From positions 1 through 64,000 of the forward strand of contig JAJHRQ010000001.1 in NCBI GenBank assembly GCA_020833645.1: a DNA stretch of 64,000 nt, in the 5' to 3' direction. A program made the translations under genes and the position numbers. The DNA is from Thermocrinis sp. Its GTDB lineage: Bacteria > Aquificota > Aquificia > Aquificales > Aquificaceae. The notes beneath the pieces were generated by a model. It made no database searches. It saw nothing but the letters and a program-made list of their open reading frames with translations, and was not told the DNA's origin. Below, piece by piece: positions 1-10,140 of this stretch (positions within the stretch are counted from its first letter, which is position 1; every line of letters starts with the position of its first letter).

Positions 1-633
1 GGCTAAAAAGTGTCCGGGCTTTAGTTTACGGACATTTTCAAAGATAGAATAGGGGGCTGGTATGTAGCCGTATTTTAGGTATAGAGAAAGCCCAGTGATG
101 TTTAGCTTTTTTTCAAACTTTGGGTGTCTGTGAAAAGCTTTTAGCTCTGACGCAAACATAAAAAGTCCATCTTTATAGTAATAATACAGTGGCTTTACTC
201 CTATCCTATCCCTGCAAAGGATAAGTTTTTTATCTTTTTTGTCCCACATGGCAAGGGCAAACATGCCACGGAACTTATGGACTGCAGAAAGGCCCCATCG
301 GTGGAAAGCCTTAAGGATGACCTCCGTGTCTGAGTTTGAGATAAATTTATAGCCTTCTTTTTCAAGCTCTCTTTTTATTTCTTTGAAGTTATACACTTCT
401 CCGTTGTAGGTTATCACTAAATTTTCAAACTCCATGGGTTGATGCCCAAGCGGAGAAAGGTCAAGGATGGAAAGCCTCCTGTGTCCCAAAGCTACGGGAA
501 AGTCTTTATCTATAAAAATTCCCGCATCATCTGGTCCGCCATGAACAAGAGTATCACGCATAAGTGTAATTGTTTCTTCAAGGGAGTAAGAGTTTTTGAA
601 ATTAAAGTCAATGAAGCCTACTATTCGGCACAT
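1..633 (-). CDS. asnB: Asparagine synthetase (glutamine-hydrolysing), N-terminal part, truncated by window edge
   Basis: Minus-strand reading from ATG at 633 gives MCRIVGFIDFN...HGGPDDAG...LGHRRLSILDLSPLGHQPM...ITYNGEVYNF, the class II glutamine amidotransferase N-terminus; open to the window edge. Confidence 0.9.
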   Translation of the reverse strand, partial: MCRIVGFIDFNFKNSYSLEETITLMRDTLVHGGPDDAGIFIDKDFPVALGHRRLSILDLSPLGHQPMEFENLVITYNGEVYNFKEIKRELEKEGYKFISNSDTEVILKAFHRWGLSAVHKFRGMFALAMWDKKDKKLILCRDRIGVKPLYYYYKDGLFMFASELKAFHRHPKFEKKLNITGLSLYLKYGYIPAPYSIFENVRKLKPGHFLA

Positions 634-635
634 GG

Positions 636-1649
636 TTAATTGTATGGCTTCCTTGCTTGAAAATAAAGATTGGGTCCTTGGTGTTGGGCTTTTTTCATGT
701 ACCAAAAAGCAAAAGGAAAAAGTAAAACATTTCTCATTAGTCTAATACCTTTTAGAGTATATGCTCTGATTTTTTCAGAATACGAGGTAGAACTTGCCAC
801 TATGTCATCCACATAAGCGGTTGCTTTTCTTTTATCACCAAGCACAAGACCTTTAACTAAGTTCCTCAACTCATACAATTTTCCAAAGATTTTCATTTCA
901 ACATAAGGATAAAGTTCATCGTATGTTAATTCTACTACAAAAACATTAGTATCTTCAAAATTAGATAGTTTTAAAGTATTTTCAAGAGATTTCTGAGAAA
1001 ATCTCAAAAAATGATGAGGTGGCTTATCAGCGTCTGAAATTTTCCAATCTACTTCTCTCAAAAATCTTTCCCTATTCGGCACGCTTCCCGCTATGTATCC
1101 TCCTTCCTTCAAAAGTCCTTTTACCATTTCCAGAAATTCCCTTGGTTTGTCCTGATGTTCCAAAACCTCAAAAAAGGTGATTACATCAAACTTTAAATTT
1201 TTCTCCTTAGCATATTCATAGAACTCTTCCAAGCTCTTGGCAAAAACGGTGTCAATACCAAGGCTTCTTTTTACATTCTCTACAGATTTTTTGTCAAAAT
1301 CTATTCCCCATATTTCAAAGCCTTGTTCTTTAGCATGTCTTAAAAACCTTCCGTCTCCACAACCCACATCCAAAAGCTTACCTCTTACATTGGAAGGAAA
1401 GTGTTTAAAAAATGCTTTATGATATTCACGAAGCTTTGTTCCTATAACCTCGTGGAATGCAATGTAGTATTCAAAAACTTCACTTTCATAAAATTCCGGG
1501 ATTATCTTTAGTGGCTCCCACCAATGAACATCGCAGTTTGGACACTCATAGCGTTTATACTCTTGATTGTTATAAGGAGAAACATAAGTTTCTTTGAAAT
1601 TCCGTTCTTCAACCTCTGTGTAGCATATGGGACATTTGACCTTATCCAT
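636..1649 (-). CDS. Class I SAM-dependent methyltransferase with N-terminal zinc-ribbon-like CxxC pairs
   Basis: LLDVGCGDGRFLRHAKEQGFEIWGIDFD motif; CPIC/CPNC. Confidence 0.85.
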   Translation of the reverse strand: MDKVKCPICYTEVEERNFKETYVSPYNNQEYKRYECPNCDVHWWEPLKIIPEFYESEVFEYYIAFHEVIGTKLREYHKAFFKHFPSNVRGKLLDVGCGDGRFLRHAKEQGFEIWGIDFDKKSVENVKRSLGIDTVFAKSLEEFYEYAKEKNLKFDVITFFEVLEHQDKPREFLEMVKGLLKEGGYIAGSVPNRERFLREVDWKISDADKPPHHFLRFSQKSLENTLKLSNFEDTNVFVVELTYDELYPYVEMKIFGKLYELRNLVKGLVLGDKRKATAYVDDIVASSTSYSEKIRAYTLKGIRLMRNVLLFPFAFWYMKKAQHQGPNLYFQARKPYN

Positions 1650-1660
1650 TGCTTTTTATT

Positions 1661-2938
1661 TTAACCTACTTTTAGCTTCCGTGTTAAGATAACATAGGAT
1701 ACTCCGCAAAGAAAAGCATAAGCAAAAAAAGTCCCCAAGCATATCCCAGCTATTCCAAGCTTATAAACCACTACGAACATGTAGTTAAAAAAGCCGTTAA
1801 TTAATATACCAATCAAAGCAATAAAGAAAACAGGCAAAAGCCAGTTTATGATTTGAAAGGCTCTATATAAAATTGTCCAAGCAAGTACTAAAAACAAAGA
1901 AATTACATAATATTTGGTGGCTGTTGCAGTTAGTTCTACATCGGTTAGTGTAAATTTTCCATGTCCAAAGAGGAGTTTTACGGGAATCTCTGGGAAGAAG
2001 AACAGAAAAAGCATGACGGGTAGGGAAACAACTAAGGAAAACTTTAAAAACTTGTTCAAAGTTTGAATGCTTGCCTTTGTTTCAGAAAGGGATGTAATAG
2101 CCATATGTTCAAGTCTTAGAACACTTCGTAAGGCAAAGGCGACCATTGAACCATAAGTTAATGCAGACACGCCCTTTTCTCCAAGCAAAGAGGCAAAAGC
2201 CCTATCTACCAAGATAAAAAGGTGGAAAACTCCATACAGGGCAGAGAGAAAAACAAAGTGCTTTAGTATTTCCTTTGCCCTTTTGTCTATAAAAAAGCTA
2301 AAGTGTAAGAACTCCTTGCCAACGAAGATCATGTAAAGGGTTGCCACAAACTGTGAAAGGCTAAAGCTTATCGGGAGAACAAAGGGACTGTGGAAAAGGT
2401 AAAGCCCTAATGCTATAAAAAGAAAAGAGAAGAAAGAAAATATAAACTCTCCGATAAAGTATGGAGTAAAATACCTTAAGCTTCTTAAGACCGCACCAAA
2501 GTGATGGAAGAAGAAGTTTAAAAAAAGATAGGGAAGGAGTAATAAAAGGTGAAATTCTGTTGCTTCTTTTGCCTTCTGATCAAAGCCAACCGCTATTTTG
2601 GAAAGTAGAGGAATGCCCACTAAGGCTATAAAGGTTAAAGAAAAGGCTAATATGGTGGTAAATGTGAGGAGAAGTCCTGCAAGTTTTTTGAACTCCTCTT
2701 CGCTTTTCATTCTTGCAAAAACAAGCTGAGGAACTCCGATGGAGTCAAAGACATCTACAAAGATAAGGAAAATGCCAAGAAGGGACAAAGCCATAAAGAA
2801 GGCGTCCGTTTGATAGCTAAACCCAAGGAGTATTGCTATAGCTAACTGCCTTAGGTATCCAAAGCCTCTTGCAAGTAGGTTTATGGTGGAGGTTTTGATT
2901 ATGGCGTGCCTTATTGATTCGGGTTTTAGTTTAAGCAT
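1661..2938 (-). CDS. MurJ/MVF-type lipid flippase-like membrane protein
   Basis: Multi-TM, FGYLRQLAIAILLGFSYQTDAFFMAL N-terminus typical of MurJ-like flippases. Confidence 0.75.
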   Translation of the reverse strand: MLKLKPESIRHAIIKTSTINLLARGFGYLRQLAIAILLGFSYQTDAFFMALSLLGIFLIFVDVFDSIGVPQLVFARMKSEEEFKKLAGLLLTFTTILAFSLTFIALVGIPLLSKIAVGFDQKAKEATEFHLLLLLPYLFLNFFFHHFGAVLRSLRYFTPYFIGEFIFSFFSFLFIALGLYLFHSPFVLPISFSLSQFVATLYMIFVGKEFLHFSFFIDKRAKEILKHFVFLSALYGVFHLFILVDRAFASLLGEKGVSALTYGSMVAFALRSVLRLEHMAITSLSETKASIQTLNKFLKFSLVVSLPVMLFLFFFPEIPVKLLFGHGKFTLTDVELTATATKYYVISLFLVLAWTILYRAFQIINWLLPVFFIALIGILINGFFNYMFVVVYKLGIAGICLGTFFAYAFLCGVSYVILTRKLKVG

Positions 2939-2947
2939 GCATGTATT

Positions 2948-3982
2948 TTATTCTGAAGGGTATTTCCACAGCTCAAGGGCAGAGGAGATAAATTTCTCTA
3001 TATCTTGGTGGCTTTGTAGAACAACATTCCTCACCCAAGGGTGGTTGTGATAGGAGTAGGGAAAGTCTTTGACGAAGACGCCCAATGTAGGAACTTTGAG
3101 GGCTACGCTCATATGATAGGGTCCGCTGTCGGAGGATATAAAAAGCTTGCATGCCTTTATAAGACCCACAAGCTCTAGTATGTTGGTTTTTCCTGCCAAG
3201 TTTAGGGCGGGTAAGTGGTAGCCTTCCAAAAATCTTTCGTTTACATCCGCTTCAAAGTCCGCTCCGCTTAGGACTAAGAAGGAAGAGGTAGCTTGTTGGA
3301 CTTTGTGCACCGCTTCTCTGAGCAGTTCTAAATTGGGTCTTTTCCAGAGGGCGTCGGGGGTTCCACAGCCTATGTTCAAGCCCAAAAGGGGGACATCCTC
3401 CGGTATGGAAAATCTGCTTCTCATGGCTTCCCTAAATTGCCTACCCTCCTCGGTTTCCTCCAGCTCTATTGGTAGTCCTTCCCTTTCAATACCAAAAGCC
3501 TTTAGAACCACAAAATACCTGTCTGTATAGTCTTTACTCTTTAACACAACCCTACTGGAGGGAGCCTTGTGGGTGTAAAAGAGACCTCTGCCCGGGAATT
3601 CTGCAATGCCTACGGATGGAATTTTGTATTTTAGCCTTGCATACAGGCATAGCATGGAACTTTTTAAGCCGTGTGGCTCCATATCTACGATCAGGTCGGG
3701 ATTTAGCCCTTTGACTAGCTTATCAAAGCCTTTGAAAAACTCTATCCAATCCTTCAGACCTTTTAGCCTTTTATCTAAGGTATGAAAGGAAGCTAAAAGG
3801 TGGTGTTTTGATATTAATGTTTCGGACACATAGCCGGGGTCCTTGGTGAGGAATAGAAGATGCAAGTCTGCGGTTGGGAATTTGTTCTTTAGAGCCCTCC
3901 AGCTTGCGGAAGCCCTTAGCATGTCTCCTACGCCCGCAGAATGTCCCATAATGAGAAGTATTTTTTTAATGTCCTTCTCCAT
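2948..3982 (-). CDS. Glycosyltransferase family 9 (heptosyltransferase-like)
   Basis: GxGDMLRAS... N-terminus; LNIGCGTPDALWKRPN and SSDSGPYHMSVALKVPTLGVF motifs. Confidence 0.8.
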   Translation of the reverse strand: MEKDIKKILLIMGHSAGVGDMLRASASWRALKNKFPTADLHLLFLTKDPGYVSETLISKHHLLASFHTLDKRLKGLKDWIEFFKGFDKLVKGLNPDLIVDMEPHGLKSSMLCLYARLKYKIPSVGIAEFPGRGLFYTHKAPSSRVVLKSKDYTDRYFVVLKAFGIEREGLPIELEETEEGRQFREAMRSRFSIPEDVPLLGLNIGCGTPDALWKRPNLELLREAVHKVQQATSSFLVLSGADFEADVNERFLEGYHLPALNLAGKTNILELVGLIKACKLFISSDSGPYHMSVALKVPTLGVFVKDFPYSYHNHPWVRNVVLQSHQDIEKFISSALELWKYPSE

Positions 3983-5114
3983 GCCTTTCCACTACCCTAA
4001 ACATTATAAGGATCCAAGGAAGCATGGCATCCCAAAAGCCGGTGAATATGCTACCAATTAGCAAAACGGACAGGAAAGATAAGGAAGGTAAGAGTAAAAG
4101 GTCCTCCCTTTGCCTTATTTTGAAGCGGAAGAAGAAGGAGTAGTAGGCAAACCAGAGCCACAGAATGCCCGCAAGACCAAGAACGCCCTTTTCTATGGGT
4201 TCAGAAAGTAAAAACACAGATTCGTAGGTGCCACCCACGGGAGATTTGGGCTCCAGATAGTAGCCGGAGTTTATGCCGTGCCCTATCAAAAGCTCCAAGT
4301 AGTTCTTTTCCTTTATGTCTTTTTGCAACACCTCTAAACCCCTTTTGAAGATCTCCCACCTTAAGCTTGAAATAGAGTTGAGGGCTTGGTCGTCTAAGGC
4401 TCTTTTGCCCGTTATTAGCTCCCAAGCAATAGCAAAGCGGTGGTCTTTTTCCACCAAAATGCCAAAGGTCGAAGAGCTCGCAAAGGTAAAGGAAAGCAAA
4501 ACAAAGGCTAAGACCTTTTTAGAGACAAAACCTCTGAGTAGGTAAAGAAGGAAAATCAGCGTGATGACCAAGCCAAGCATGGCAGACCTTCTCATGCTAA
4601 AAAACACAAAGCCCACAAAGAGCAAAAAGAGTAAAAGGTAGAGTAAAAAGTAATAGATTCTCTTGGTATATAAAAGCATAGCAAAAGCACTTAGAGAAAA
4701 AAAGGAATAGAGCAGACCCACTTCAAACCAGCCACCCCAAAGGGGAGCGGGCTCTCCTATTTTGAGGAACTTATAGATAACCACAGGGATCAAAAGAACG
4801 CCCGCCATTATCAAAAAGAGGTTGAACTTTTTAAAAAACTCATAGCGGAGCTTTTCTTTGCCACCCAAAGGATACACAAGCAAAAACAGAGACCTTTCTA
4901 TACCCTTTCCCAAGTGGGAGGGGGTGTATAAAATGGTTGATAACAGGGTGGGGATGGCGTAAAGAAGCAGAGGGAAGAATAGTTTTCCATAGGGCTTTAG
5001 CCCACCTCTTGCGATGGAGTAGAAGGTATATGCGGTCAGGATTATAATTAGCCCTTCAAACAGAGATATGGACAGGAGCATAAAAAGGGTGGTTAAAAGG
5101 ATGAGCCTTTGCAC
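3966..5114 (-). CDS. O-antigen ligase-like polytopic membrane protein
   Basis: Multi-TM with large periplasmic loop containing LLIGHGINSGYY; in LPS/polysaccharide context. Confidence 0.65.
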   Translation of the reverse strand: MQRLILLTTLFMLLSISLFEGLIIILTAYTFYSIARGGLKPYGKLFFPLLLYAIPTLLSTILYTPSHLGKGIERSLFLLVYPLGGKEKLRYEFFKKFNLFLIMAGVLLIPVVIYKFLKIGEPAPLWGGWFEVGLLYSFFSLSAFAMLLYTKRIYYFLLYLLLFLLFVGFVFFSMRRSAMLGLVITLIFLLYLLRGFVSKKVLAFVLLSFTFASSSTFGILVEKDHRFAIAWELITGKRALDDQALNSISSLRWEIFKRGLEVLQKDIKEKNYLELLIGHGINSGYYLEPKSPVGGTYESVFLLSEPIEKGVLGLAGILWLWFAYYSFFFRFKIRQREDLLLLPSLSFLSVLLIGSIFTGFWDAMLPWILIMFRVVERHGEGH

Positions 5115-5117
5115 GTT

Positions 5118-5354
5118 CTAAACCTCATAGATCATATCCAAAAGCTCCTTTGCCTTGGTTTGGTCTATCTCCTTTAGCTTTTTGTATATCTCCCTTGCTT
5201 TGTCTGTTTGCTTGACCCTCACATAGCAGACGCCCAGTTTGAACAAAAGCTCAGGATCTTCTCCTTTTTCTTGGATCTCTTTTTTTAGGTCTTCAATGTA
5301 TTTTTCCAGCAACTGCTTTCCCATTTTGCTGAAGATACCTCTATAGTTTTTCAT
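5118..5354 (-). CDS. Small TPR-like protein
   Basis: DPELLFKLGVCYVRVKQTDKAREIYKKL TPR pattern. Confidence 0.6.
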   Translation of the reverse strand: MKNYRGIFSKMGKQLLEKYIEDLKKEIQEKGEDPELLFKLGVCYVRVKQTDKAREIYKKLKEIDQTKAKELLDMIYEV

Positions 5355-5860
5355 GGCGTATCTCCGTAAAATTTGTAGCTCAAGTCATTGATCCGTTCTA
5401 AGTTGGAGAGCAAAAGGTCCTCCAAGTAGGGGCTGTAAGATATTAAAACTACACTCAAGCCAAAGCCTTCCTCTTCTAAGGTCTTCCTTGCGGAGTTGAG
5501 AAATTCCCTTAGGATTTCGTCCTGTTCCAATTCAAAGGGTGCGCCCAAAAAGTGATGGCTTATACCCAAATAGCTGCCGGGATTTACCCTAACGGTTAGA
5601 CGCAAAGGGTTTAGGGCTTCTACGAGTTTGGCTTTGGAGTTGGCGTAGTCTAGCCCAAACATGAGCATAGCATCGGTAATTAGATACTTTGAACTCAAAG
5701 ACACAAACTGTCTAAAACCGCTTTCCTTGAAGTCAAGTTTTAGGTTGTCCTTTTGGGTTTCTATCCAGTGGGGATGTGGGCTATCCACAAGCCATAGAAT
5801 TTTCTCCGGAGAAAACCCTTCCCTCTCCTGCCTGCCCCACATCATACACGCAAGGACCAT
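5351..5860 (-). CDS. Hypothetical protein
   Basis: ORF tightly coupled (4-nt overlap) to 5118..5354. Confidence 0.6.
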   Translation of the reverse strand: MVLACMMWGRQEREGFSPEKILWLVDSPHPHWIETQKDNLKLDFKESGFRQFVSLSSKYLITDAMLMFGLDYANSKAKLVEALNPLRLTVRVNPGSYLGISHHFLGAPFELEQDEILREFLNSARKTLEEEGFGLSVVLISYSPYLEDLLLSNLERINDLSYKFYGDTP

Positions 5861-5880
5861 TAGGGAGTAAAATTTAACCC

Positions 5881-7275
5881 ATGTTTGGTTTGTTGAGTAA
5901 AAAACCGGTGGATAAGCTGATAGAGGTGCTTGGAAGGGAAAAGGTCTCCACTTCGTTGGTGGAGAGAAAGCTCTACTCTTACGATGCTACGCCTATACCT
6001 ATAGAAAGGGCTTTGCCCTCCGCGGTGGTCTTTCCTACCTCTCAGGAGGATGTGCAGAAGTTGGTAAAGGTGTGCTACGAGGAGGAGATCCCTATATTTC
6101 CCAGGGGTGCGGGCTCTGGTTTGACGGGTGGGGCAGTACCTACTTTGGAAAAGGGTGTGGTGGTCTCCTTTGAGAGAATGAACCGCTTTCAGATAGACGT
6201 GGATAATGCTACCGCAGTGGTGGAGCCGGGCGTTATAACCTACGAGTTTCAGCAGGAGGTGGAAAGGTTTGGTCTGTTTTATCCACCGGACCCATCTTCC
6301 TTTAAGTATTCCACCATAGGGGGCAACATTGCGGAGAACGCAGGGGGTCCAAGGTGTCTAAAGTACGGCGTTACAAGGGAGTATGTCTTGGGCTTGACCG
6401 CAGTTATAAAAGAGGGAGAGGTTATAAAAACGGGCAACCCAGTTATTAAGGATGTGGCGGGGTATGATATAACCAAGCTTTTTGTAGGGTCGGAGGGAAC
6501 CCTTGGGCTTATAACCTCCGCAGTGCTAAAGCTCATACCAAAGCCAAAGGCAAGGGGGACCGCACTGATCCTTTTTAATAACTTGGAGGATGTGGGAAGG
6601 GTGGTAACGAAGATCATGACCTCGGGTATATTCCCATCTGCCTTGGAGTTTATGGACAGGGATGCCATAAGGGCGGTGGAGGAGTTTAAACCCGTTGGTT
6701 TGCCAAAGGATGTTTCTGCGTTGCTTTTGGTGGAGGTGGATGGCTCTCCTCAGAGCGTTAAAGAGGACATAAAGGCGGTGGAAGAGCTGGCAAAGGCTAT
6801 GGGCTTGGAGGTAAAGGTGGCAGAGGACGAGGAGTCCGCGGAAAAACTCTGGACCGCCAGAAAGAGTTTGGGACCCGCCTTGGGGAACCTGAGAACTGGC
6901 AAGATCAACGAGGACGTGGTGGTGCCAAGGGTATATCTTTCGGAAGCCATAAGGGATTATCGGAAGGTGGCAGAAAAGTATGGGCTTTTGATGGTGATCT
7001 TTGGACATATTGGAGACGGTAATCTTCATGTAAATCTGCTCTACGATAAGAAAAACAAGGAAGAGGAAGAGAGGGCAGAAAGGGCGGTGGATGAGATCTT
7101 TGAGATCACCTTAAGGTACAACGGCTCTATTACGGGCGAGCATGGTGTGGGTTTAACAAAGAGGAAGTTTTTGGAGTATCAGTTCGGTCCCGTGGGCATG
7201 GAAATACTAAGGGGCATAAAAAAGGTCTTTGACCCGAAAAATCTATTCAACCCGGGCAAGGTTATAGCTCTATAG
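5881..7275 (+). CDS. glcD: FAD-linked oxidase, glycolate oxidase subunit GlcD-like
   Basis: PRGAGSGLTGGAVP FAD-binding motif; GHIGDGNLHVN; GEHGVGLTKRKFL C-terminus. Confidence 0.9.
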   Translation: MFGLLSKKPVDKLIEVLGREKVSTSLVERKLYSYDATPIPIERALPSAVVFPTSQEDVQKLVKVCYEEEIPIFPRGAGSGLTGGAVPTLEKGVVVSFERMNRFQIDVDNATAVVEPGVITYEFQQEVERFGLFYPPDPSSFKYSTIGGNIAENAGGPRCLKYGVTREYVLGLTAVIKEGEVIKTGNPVIKDVAGYDITKLFVGSEGTLGLITSAVLKLIPKPKARGTALILFNNLEDVGRVVTKIMTSGIFPSALEFMDRDAIRAVEEFKPVGLPKDVSALLLVEVDGSPQSVKEDIKAVEELAKAMGLEVKVAEDEESAEKLWTARKSLGPALGNLRTGKINEDVVVPRVYLSEAIRDYRKVAEKYGLLMVIFGHIGDGNLHVNLLYDKKNKEEEERAERAVDEIFEITLRYNGSITGEHGVGLTKRKFLEYQFGPVGMEILRGIKKVFDPKNLFNPGKVIAL

Positions 7276-7876
7276 AGGGGCAAAGGTCGTAAAGAGGGCA
7301 TTCGGAGTGCTTGGGCTTTTGGGCGGTGCATATGTATCTTCCGAGCAGAATGAGTAGGTTTGAGAACTTGCCCCACTGAGCCTTTGGTACCAGTTTCATA
7401 AGCTCCTGCTCTGCCTTTTCTGGTTTCTGCTGTTTGGTTAAACCGAGCCTTTGGCTGACCCTCAAAACATGCCTATCCACCGCTATCCCTTCGTTTATAC
7501 CAAAGGCGTTGTAAAGGATCATATTGGCGGACTTTCTGCCTATGCCAGGGAGCTTTTCTAACTCTTCTATACTCTTTGGCACTTCGCCCCCATGTTTTTC
7601 CACCAATATTTGGCTTATCTGTTTTATATACTCTGCCTTCTTTCTGTAAAAACTTATACTGCTTATTTCTTTTTCTATTTCCTCCAAGCTTGCGTTGGCA
7701 AACTGCTGGGGCGTGTTGAACTTTTTAAAAAGCTCTTTCGTGATTTCATTTACTTTGGCGTCCCTCTCTTGGGCGGAAAGAACCACCGCCACCACCAGCT
7801 CAAAGGGCGTGCTAAAGTTAAGCTCCAGCTTGTCCGGGAAGACCTTTTCAAGGCGTTTTATAATTTCCTCAACCAT
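7262..7876 (-). CDS. nth: Endonuclease III
   Basis: LPGIGRKSANMIL HhH, AVDRHVLRVSQRLGL, C-terminal 4Fe-4S CX6CX2CX5C. Confidence 0.93.
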   Translation of the reverse strand: MVEEIIKRLEKVFPDKLELNFSTPFELVVAVVLSAQERDAKVNEITKELFKKFNTPQQFANASLEEIEKEISSISFYRKKAEYIKQISQILVEKHGGEVPKSIEELEKLPGIGRKSANMILYNAFGINEGIAVDRHVLRVSQRLGLTKQQKPEKAEQELMKLVPKAQWGKFSNLLILLGRYICTAQKPKHSECPLYDLCPSIEL

Positions 7877-7883
7877 GCCTTTA

Positions 7884-8627
7884 TTATACCCTATCCACCA
7901 CCAGGCAAAACCAACCCTTCTTTGAGATGCGCCTTTTGACCTTTAGGGGATAGTTCCTTAAAAGCTTAAGTACTTCCCTCAGTTCGTCTTTTTTGTATAT
8001 GCCGGAAAGCACTGCCCTTTTTTCAAAGAGTTTTACCAGGTCCTCCATTACCTCAAAAAATATGTGGGTTTCCAAGTTTGCCACCATAAAGTCAAAGGTC
8101 TGGTTTATATCTTTGGGCTGTGCCCAATAAACCTCCAACTCCACGTGGTTTAGCTCTGCGTTGGCTTTGCACTCCTGAATAGCCTGCGGGTCTATGTCTA
8201 TGGCAACCACTTTGTTTGCACCCTTTAGCTTTAGGGCTATAGAAAGTATGCCCGACCCACAGCCCACGTCAATGGCAGACCAGCCCTCCAGAAAGAAATC
8301 CTCAATAGCCTTAAGACACATTTGGGTGGTGGGATGAAGTCCTGTGCCGAAGGCACTGCCGGGGTTTATAAAAATGGGCTTTAGCCAAGGGGGTAGAACC
8401 ACGAACTCGCCCAAAATTATGGGCTTAAAGCTCTCCTTTGGTGTTATGACTTTTATTTCCCTAACCTCAATTGGCTCAAACCCTTGCAAAGGCTCATAGA
8501 CCGCAAAGACCACATCCTCTTTCCTCTCCTCCAAAAGGCGCACACCCTTGCCATAGTCCAGCAGGAACTGGTAAAAGTCCTCCTTTCCCAACCTGTAAAT
8601 ATACTCTCTGTAGTCCATACTTTGCAC
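7884..8627 (-). CDS. prmA: Ribosomal protein L11 methyltransferase
   Basis: GSAFGTGLHPTTQMCL and AIDVGCGSGILSIAL motifs. Confidence 0.88.
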   Translation of the reverse strand: MQSMDYREYIYRLGKEDFYQFLLDYGKGVRLLEERKEDVVFAVYEPLQGFEPIEVREIKVITPKESFKPIILGEFVVLPPWLKPIFINPGSAFGTGLHPTTQMCLKAIEDFFLEGWSAIDVGCGSGILSIALKLKGANKVVAIDIDPQAIQECKANAELNHVELEVYWAQPKDINQTFDFMVANLETHIFFEVMEDLVKLFEKRAVLSGIYKKDELREVLKLLRNYPLKVKRRISKKGWFCLVVDRV

Positions 8628-8640
8628 ATAAAATTTTTAC

Positions 8641-9090
8641 ATGCTTTTTTTGATTTTTCTGCTGTTGGTAAATCTTAGCTTTGCCCTCAACTGCCAAGAG
8701 CTTGGCATCAGGCTGGAAAAGGTAAAGACTTATAACATATACGATGAGTTAGTTCAGTATGCGGAGGGACTGTTGAAAAACTGCCAAGAAAACGAAAGCT
8801 ACCCTTTAGCCTTAGATTACCTGCTCAACGCACTGGAGACCATCTACCAAGAGAAGGCTAAGGCTAACTCCAAGCTGTTAAAAAAGGTGGCAGACCAACG
8901 CACAAAAAACTCACTGCTTATGCTACAAAAAACCGCCAAATACAAGAAAAAGTATCCCCTTTTGTATTCATACCAACAGCTTTTTCATGTGGTGGCTATG
9001 GAAAACAGAAGGGTAGGAGACTATGAATACGCCCTAAAGTATGCCTACGCATCCACGCAGATAGGCAAAGCCATCCTCCAGCTTAAATAG
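8641..9090 (+). CDS. Hypothetical exported protein
   Basis: Signal-peptide-like N-terminus MLFLIFLLLVNLSFAL. Confidence 0.6.
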   Translation: MLFLIFLLLVNLSFALNCQELGIRLEKVKTYNIYDELVQYAEGLLKNCQENESYPLALDYLLNALETIYQEKAKANSKLLKKVADQRTKNSLLMLQKTAKYKKKYPLLYSYQQLFHVVAMENRRVGDYEYALKYAYASTQIGKAILQLK

Positions 9091-9649
9091 CCTTGGGGAT
9101 GATTATAGCACCATCCTCTCCCTCCAAGAGCTCAGCCCTTCCCTCCAAAAACATAATACCCGTAAGCAAACAGGCTATGGCATCTATCTCATCCTTAGTG
9201 TATTTTCTGTCCTCCAAGTTAAAGCCAAGCCTTCTGTAGAGCTCCAGTATAGCCTTCTTATCCTTCCGCCCCACCCCCATAACATCATAAAAAGCCCCCG
9301 GAAAAACCTCATAGACCACCTTTCCCCACCCTTCCATCACGGTTTTTAGCCTTATGCCCCTCTCCGTCAAAAGACGCATGGGACCCAAAGAAACCGGAAA
9401 GAACTTTATGCCCCTTTCCCTCAGCATCAGGTCGCAAGCCCTAAAGTGGGGACCCCTCTCCTGCAGGTTAACCCTCCCCTTTGGCAAAGACAAGGGAGCA
9501 TCTATGAAGATATGGGAAAAACCCTTAGAAAGTTCCAAGATCTCCTCATCCTTGTGCAACACAAAGCAGGTTAGCTTGCCATCCTCTAAGTATGCCACTC
9601 CCGAGTTTCTCCTTTCCGAACCCGCCAAGTCAATGCCAAGGGCTTTCAT
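9083..9649 (-). CDS. DUF429-family-like protein
   Basis: GIDLAGSERRNSGVAYL...FIDAPLSLPKG...EVFPGA...KDEIDAIACLLTG pattern. Confidence 0.65.
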   Translation of the reverse strand: MKALGIDLAGSERRNSGVAYLEDGKLTCFVLHKDEEILELSKGFSHIFIDAPLSLPKGRVNLQERGPHFRACDLMLRERGIKFFPVSLGPMRLLTERGIRLKTVMEGWGKVVYEVFPGAFYDVMGVGRKDKKAILELYRRLGFNLEDRKYTKDEIDAIACLLTGIMFLEGRAELLEGEDGAIIIPKAI

Positions 9650-10086
9650 CTTAATCCTTTGAAGAACTCTTTTAACATAAGCTTGGCTGGTTCCAGAGGC
9701 TTATAAACCCACTTTACCCTATGATTAAAGCTAAGATCATCCAAAAGGTTATACTGACTCATAACCGCCCCCGTCCTTTCATCCTGTGCCAAAAATACCA
9801 CCTTATCTATACGGACTAAAACCAATGCGTAAGCACACATAGCACACGGCTCCAAAGAAACGTACATGGTGCAACCATGAAGATATTTTTGGTTTAGCCT
9901 TTTTAGGGCTTTTTTTATTGCCAAAAGCTCCGCATGGGCAGTAGGGTCCCGCAAACTCTCCACCCTGTTGTGGGCTTTTGCGATAACTTTTCCGTCCTTG
10001 ACCACCACCGCACCCACCGGCACCTCTCCCGCATCAAAAGCCCTCTTTGCCTGCCTTAGGCACTCTTTTATCCACCGGTCTTCCAT
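9646..10086 (-). CDS. tadA: tRNA-specific adenosine deaminase
   Basis: DPTAHAELLAI (HAE) and SLEPCAMCAYAL (PCxxC) deaminase motifs. Confidence 0.92.
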   Translation of the reverse strand: MEDRWIKECLRQAKRAFDAGEVPVGAVVVKDGKVIAKAHNRVESLRDPTAHAELLAIKKALKRLNQKYLHGCTMYVSLEPCAMCAYALVLVRIDKVVFLAQDERTGAVMSQYNLLDDLSFNHRVKWVYKPLEPAKLMLKEFFKGLR

Positions 10087-10140
10087 GCTTTCAAAATGTT
10101 AAAGCCCTTTCTTTTTGTTTTCAAAAGTTTAAGAGAGGGA

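Noticed and set aside
6526-7029. 167-aa minus ORF
   Set aside because: Antisense to glcD, shadow ORF
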